Source: Burkholderiaceae bacterium (GTDB lineage: Bacteria; Pseudomonadota; Gammaproteobacteria; Burkholderiales; Burkholderiaceae_C). Taken from it: a DNA stretch of 55,784 bases. Shown one piece after another: positions 52,908-55,784 of the stretch (position 1 is its first letter; the number at the start of each line of letters is the position of its first letter). The notes beneath the pieces are model-generated. The model was not told the origin of the DNA and did not search any database. It saw nothing but the letters and a program-made list of their open reading frames with translations. The stretch is from the NCBI GenBank assembly GCA_031253795.1, contig JAIRVR010000010.1:1-55784 (forward strand), read 5' to 3'. Position numbers and translations under genes: made by a program.

Positions 52908-53847
52908 CGCGTTTGCGGGTGGCCGGCTTGCGCGGGGCCCCTGCCGCTGCGCGCGGCGCGGGCCGGATCAGCTGGTGGTCGAACTCGCGCCACAGCGTGT
53001 CGCGCCGCGCCAGGGCCTCGGAGACATCGTCGTGGCGCAGTTGGGCCACGGCCGAGACCAGGGCATTGCACAGGAAGAAGGCCGCCGTATAGGAGTGGAA
53101 GGGCGAGGCATTGGCCGTCTGCACCTGCAGCCAGTGGTGGGCCAGGGGCACCAGGGGGGAGGTGGGGCTGTCGGTGATGGCCAGCACCTGGCCACCGGCA
53201 TCGCGAAAGCGCCGTGCCAGCTCGGTGGTGCCGCGCGAATACAGGCTGACGCTGAACACCAGCAGCAGGTCCTGCGGGCCCACCCACAGCAGCTGGTCTA
53301 TGGGCGATACCGCACCCACGTCCAGCTCCTGCACGCCGGGCCGGCACATGTTCAGGTGCAGGGCCAGCCAGGCCGAAACCGGCGCGCTGTTGAGTTGGGC
53401 CAGCACGAAGACGCGGCCCGCACCATCCTTCGCCAGCTGCCGGGACATGGCATCGAAGGCCTCCATGTCCAGCCCTTCGCGCGTGGCCTGCATGTTGTGC
53501 TGGTCGTGCAGCAGGGCGTCGTCCACGCATTCGGCCAGGCTGCGCCGTGTGCCCAGGGTCACGGGCGCGCGCTGGGCCGCGGTCTGCAGCAGGGCGGTGA
53601 CTTCGCCGCGGGCCTCGCGCTGGGCTTCGGCATAGCTGGCATAGCCCAGCTTGGCGAACAGGCGCACCACGGTGGAGGCGCTGGTGCCCGTGCGCCCGGC
53701 CAGTGCCGTGGCCGATTCCAGCAGCGTATGCGGGTACTCCCGGCCCAGGACCTCGGCCAGGGCCTGTTCGCTGGCCGTCAGCTGGGCGCCGTGCCGGGCC
53801 AGGCGCTGTGGCAGCAATCGCACGCCGGTTTGCAATGTTGATTTCAT
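52900..53847 (-). CDS. RpiR-family regulator
   Basis: A 315-residue regulator with N-terminal helix-turn-helix (LTASEQALAEVLGREYPHTLLESATALAGRTGTSASTVVRLF) and C-terminal SIS sugar-phosphate-binding domain (GAGRVFVLAQLNSAPVSAWLALHLN, DLLLVFSVSLYSRGTTELARRF, VLAITDSPTSPLVPLAHH). The C-terminus is basic (RKPATRKRAT). ATG 53847 is the start; the rest of the long frame upstream is a shadow of the peptidase gene. It diverges from the M20 peptidase operon, which it likely controls. Confidence 0.9.
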   Translation of the reverse strand: MKSTLQTGVRLLPQRLARHGAQLTASEQALAEVLGREYPHTLLESATALAGRTGTSASTVVRLFAKLGYASYAEAQREARGEVTALLQTAAQRAPVTLGTRRSLAECVDDALLHDQHNMQATREGLDMEAFDAMSRQLAKDGAGRVFVLAQLNSAPVSAWLALHLNMCRPGVQELDVGAVSPIDQLLWVGPQDLLLVFSVSLYSRGTTELARRFRDAGGQVLAITDSPTSPLVPLAHHWLQVQTANASPFHSYTAAFFLCNALVSAVAQLRHDDVSEALARRDTLWREFDHQLIRPAPRAAAGAPRKPATRKRAT

Positions 53848-53890
53848 TGAATACCTTTTGTGAAATGAATATTGCAAAATGGAGTCAGGC
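53825..53890. promoter_or_regulatory. Divergent promoter and possible RpiR operator
   Basis: The 43-bp gap between the RpiR and peptidase starts is AT-rich (ATTGAATACCTTTTGTGAAATGAATATTGCAAA). TGCAATGTTGATTTCATT on one side and AATGAATATTGCA on the other form an imperfect inverted repeat reaching into the RpiR start, consistent with autoregulation. Confidence 0.4.
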
Positions 53891-55093
53891 ATGCAACAGG
53901 GCATGCGCTTTGGAGATTCAACCGTGCAGGATACCCTCGAAGAAAGCCGTGCGCTGCAGCGTGCGCGTCTGCTGGACTGGCTGGGCAGCCAGCAGCAGGA
54001 AATGCAAGATCTGTTGCAAAAGATCGTCGATATCGACAGCGGCAGCCGCGATGAAGCCGGGGTCACGGCCGTGGCCGAGGTGCTGCGCGACCGGCTGCAG
54101 GCCGCGGGCGTGGCCGTGCGCTTCGAGCCCGTGCCCGGCTATGGCGTGCTGCTGCACGCCGATGTGCCCGGTCCCGGCCGGGGCGCGCCCATTTTCCTGA
54201 TGGGACACATGGACACGGTGTTTCCCGCAGGCAGCGTGGCCCGCCGCCCCTTCCGCGTGGAAGAGGGCCGGGCCTACGGCCCTGGCGTGGCCGACATGAA
54301 GTCCGGCCTGGTCCTCAACGTTTTCGTGGCCGAGGCCTTCGCGCGCTGCGGTGGCCTGGGTGCTCCGCTCAAGCTGTTCTTCTCCTGCGACGAGGAGATC
54401 GGTTCGCCGGCCACGCGCGAGCGCATCATGGAGGTGGTGCGCGGCGCGCGCGCCGTCTTCAATGCCGAACCCGGGCGCGTCAGCGGCAACCTGGTCACCA
54501 GCCGCAAGGGCTCGATGGCCGTGGAGTTCGAGGTCCAGGGCGTGGCCGCCCATGCGGGCATCAACCATGCGGCCGGGGCCAGCGCCCTCGAAGCCATGGC
54601 GCGCAAGCTGCTGGCCCTGCATGCGCTGACCGATGCCGCCACGGGCACGACCACCAACGTGGGCGTGCTCAACGGCGGCATCGTGCCGAACATGGTTGCG
54701 CCCCACGCCAAGGCCGAGCTCGATGTGCGTTACACGGCCGATACCGACCCCGATGCGCTGATGGAGCGCATACGCGCCATCATCGAGGAAGAGTCCGTGC
54801 CCCGCACCCAGGGCCGGGTCACGGCCGTACGCCGCACCCTGCCCATGGCACCCACGCCCGACGACATGCTGCAGCTGTACCGGCGCGGCGCCCATTCGCT
54901 GGGCTTCGATGTCCAGGGCGAATTCACGGGCGGCGCGGCAGACAGCGGCCTGACGGCTTCGGTGGGCGTGCCCACGCTGTGCGCCACGGGGCCCGTGGGC
55001 GGCCATCCCCATACCGAGCGCGAATACTGCGAGCTCGCCACCTTCGTGCCACGTGCCCAGGCCGTGGCCCTGGCCATTTTCGATCACCCCTGA
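53891..55093 (+). CDS. M20 family metallopeptidase (CPG2-like)
   Basis: A 400-residue zinc hydrolase of the glutamate carboxypeptidase type. Metal ligands appear as H106-x-D108 (GHMDTVFP), D135 (GVADMKSG), Glu168-Glu169 (CDEEIGSP) and a late His in GGHPHTERE. A central dimerisation domain follows (GSMAVEFEVQGVAAHAGINHAAGASA). These enzymes remove a C-terminal amino acid from acylated or peptidic substrates. ATG 53891 is chosen because GGAG lies six bases before it; ATG 53879 lacks such a site. The binding protein gene follows after 14 bp. Confidence 0.9.
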   Translation: MQQGMRFGDSTVQDTLEESRALQRARLLDWLGSQQQEMQDLLQKIVDIDSGSRDEAGVTAVAEVLRDRLQAAGVAVRFEPVPGYGVLLHADVPGPGRGAPIFLMGHMDTVFPAGSVARRPFRVEEGRAYGPGVADMKSGLVLNVFVAEAFARCGGLGAPLKLFFSCDEEIGSPATRERIMEVVRGARAVFNAEPGRVSGNLVTSRKGSMAVEFEVQGVAAHAGINHAAGASALEAMARKLLALHALTDAATGTTTNVGVLNGGIVPNMVAPHAKAELDVRYTADTDPDALMERIRAIIEEESVPRTQGRVTAVRRTLPMAPTPDDMLQLYRRGAHSLGFDVQGEFTGGAADSGLTASVGVPTLCATGPVGGHPHTEREYCELATFVPRAQAVALAIFDHP

Positions 55094-55107
55094 TTTCGCC
55101 GATTCCC

Positions 55108-55784
55108 ATGAAAAACCTGTCCGTGAACGCATCCCTCCCCACCCGCCGCAAGCTGCTGGGCGCCGGCCTTGGACTGGCGGGCCTGTCCGCCCTGACGCCG
55201 CTGGCCGCGCGTGCCGACGACAAATACCCCTCGCGCCCGATCACCCTGGTGGTGCCGTTTCCGCCCGGCGGTTCGGTGGACATCATGGGGCGCCAGTACG
55301 CCGAGCCCCTGTCGCGTCTGCTGGGCGTGCCCATCGTGGTCGAGAACCGGCCCGGTGCGGGCGGCTCGGTGGCCACGCAATATGTGGCCCGTGCCAAGGC
55401 CGACGGCTACACCCTGGTCGTGTCCTCGCAAAGCAGCCACCTGGCCAATCCGCTGACCCAGCCCAAGGTGGGCTACGACCCCATCAAGGACTTCGAGAAC
55501 ATCGCCATCCTGGGCCGCCAGCCCAATGCCCTGATGGTGCATTCCAGCCTGCCGGTGAAAAACTTCCAGGAGTTCATCGAGTACGTGAAAAAGCGCCCCG
55601 GCCAGGTCAACTACGGCAGCGCCGGCATCGGCAGCATGGGCCAGCTCAACGTGGAAATGCTCAAGGCTGCGACAGGCATCTTCGCCACGCACATCCCCTA
55701 CCGCGGCGGCTCGCCCCTGGTCACGGCGGCCATCGGCAACGAGGTGCAGTTCATCCTCGACAACCTGGTCTTCATGCTGCCCCA
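55108..55784 (+). CDS. Bug-family (TTT) solute-binding protein, cut by window end
   Basis: The frame is open to the last base, giving about 225 residues of a protein normally near 320. The signal region (TRRKLLGAGLGLAGLSALTP) has a twin-arginine look, followed by PSRPITLVVPFPPGGSVDIMGR, the conserved opening of Bug receptors of tripartite tricarboxylate transporters. It is likely cotranscribed with the M20 peptidase and may deliver its substrate or product. The C-terminus is outside the window. Confidence 0.92.
   Translation, partial: MKNLSVNASLPTRRKLLGAGLGLAGLSALTPLAARADDKYPSRPITLVVPFPPGGSVDIMGRQYAEPLSRLLGVPIVVENRPGAGGSVATQYVARAKADGYTLVVSSQSSHLANPLTQPKVGYDPIKDFENIAILGRQPNALMVHSSLPVKNFQEFIEYVKKRPGQVNYGSAGIGSMGQLNVEMLKAATGIFATHIPYRGGSPLVTAAIGNEVQFILDNLVFMLP

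Overview
The window is about 55.8 kb of high-GC DNA from a betaproteobacterium of the Comamonadaceae, most like Delftia or Comamonas. This assignment rests on remembered gene order (argB, a two-component pair, slmA), on two dispersed GC-rich intergenic repeats of a kind common in that family, and on the abundance of TRAP and Bug-type solute-binding proteins. No rRNA, tRNA, CRISPR array, IS element or replication origin was seen.

Layout. (1) 1-4160: a 5'-truncated argB, a TctD/QseB-type response regulator with its TctE-like kinase, and slmA. (2) 4167-15870: a tail-only, siphovirus-derived island. It starts with a divergent switch made of a Mor-like activator and a LexA/CI-type repressor with palindromic operators between them. 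Then come a 31-residue coupled ORF, a tail-terminator-like protein, a tail tube protein that looks shortened, a DUF1799-like protein, a 1662-residue tape measure, a collagen-like fibre protein (36 unbroken Gly-X-Y triplets), a minor tail protein, a fibre protein with a carbohydrate-binding-like segment, a glycine-rich adhesin and a 55-residue ORF. No head, terminase, portal, tail hub, integrase or lysis gene is present. (3) 16073-26217: a fatty-acid degradation cluster under a TetR regulator (acyl-CoA dehydrogenase, DUF2147 protein, FadB-like multifunctional enzyme, thiolase, alpha/beta hydrolase, double-hotdog thioesterase, enoyl-CoA hydratase, PaaI thioesterase). (4) 26251-33414: MATE pump with MarR regulator, bactofilin, YciA-type thioesterase, Atm1-type ABC exporter, S9 prolyl oligopeptidase.

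(5) 33526-44700: an aromatic-acid (vanillate-type) catabolic region. It has a GntR/FCD regulator with three GTATAC palindromes upstream, two different VanA-type Rieske oxygenases, an aromatic-acid MFS permease between them, one VanB-type reductase, a D-2-hydroxyacid dehydrogenase, an opposing TRAP transporter (QMP) and a LysR regulator. Two tandem ATTCAGT dyads mark a separate promoter before the permease. (6) 45137-48396: a glutamate/aspartate ABC transporter (gltIJKL) with an attenuator-like hairpin after gltI. (7) 48441-52907: an iron cell-surface-signalling set (Fur-box-like palindrome, FecI-type sigma factor, FecR-type regulator, TonB receptor with STN domain). (8) 52900-55784: an RpiR regulator divergent from an M20 peptidase and a 3'-truncated Bug-family binding protein.

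The most unusual part is the tail island: it keeps an apparently intact, possibly SOS-responsive switch and long open tail genes but lacks everything needed to package DNA, and it carries one probable deletion scar. It may be a decaying prophage remnant, or a co-opted tail module whose missing parts lie elsewhere. The sequence alone does not decide this.
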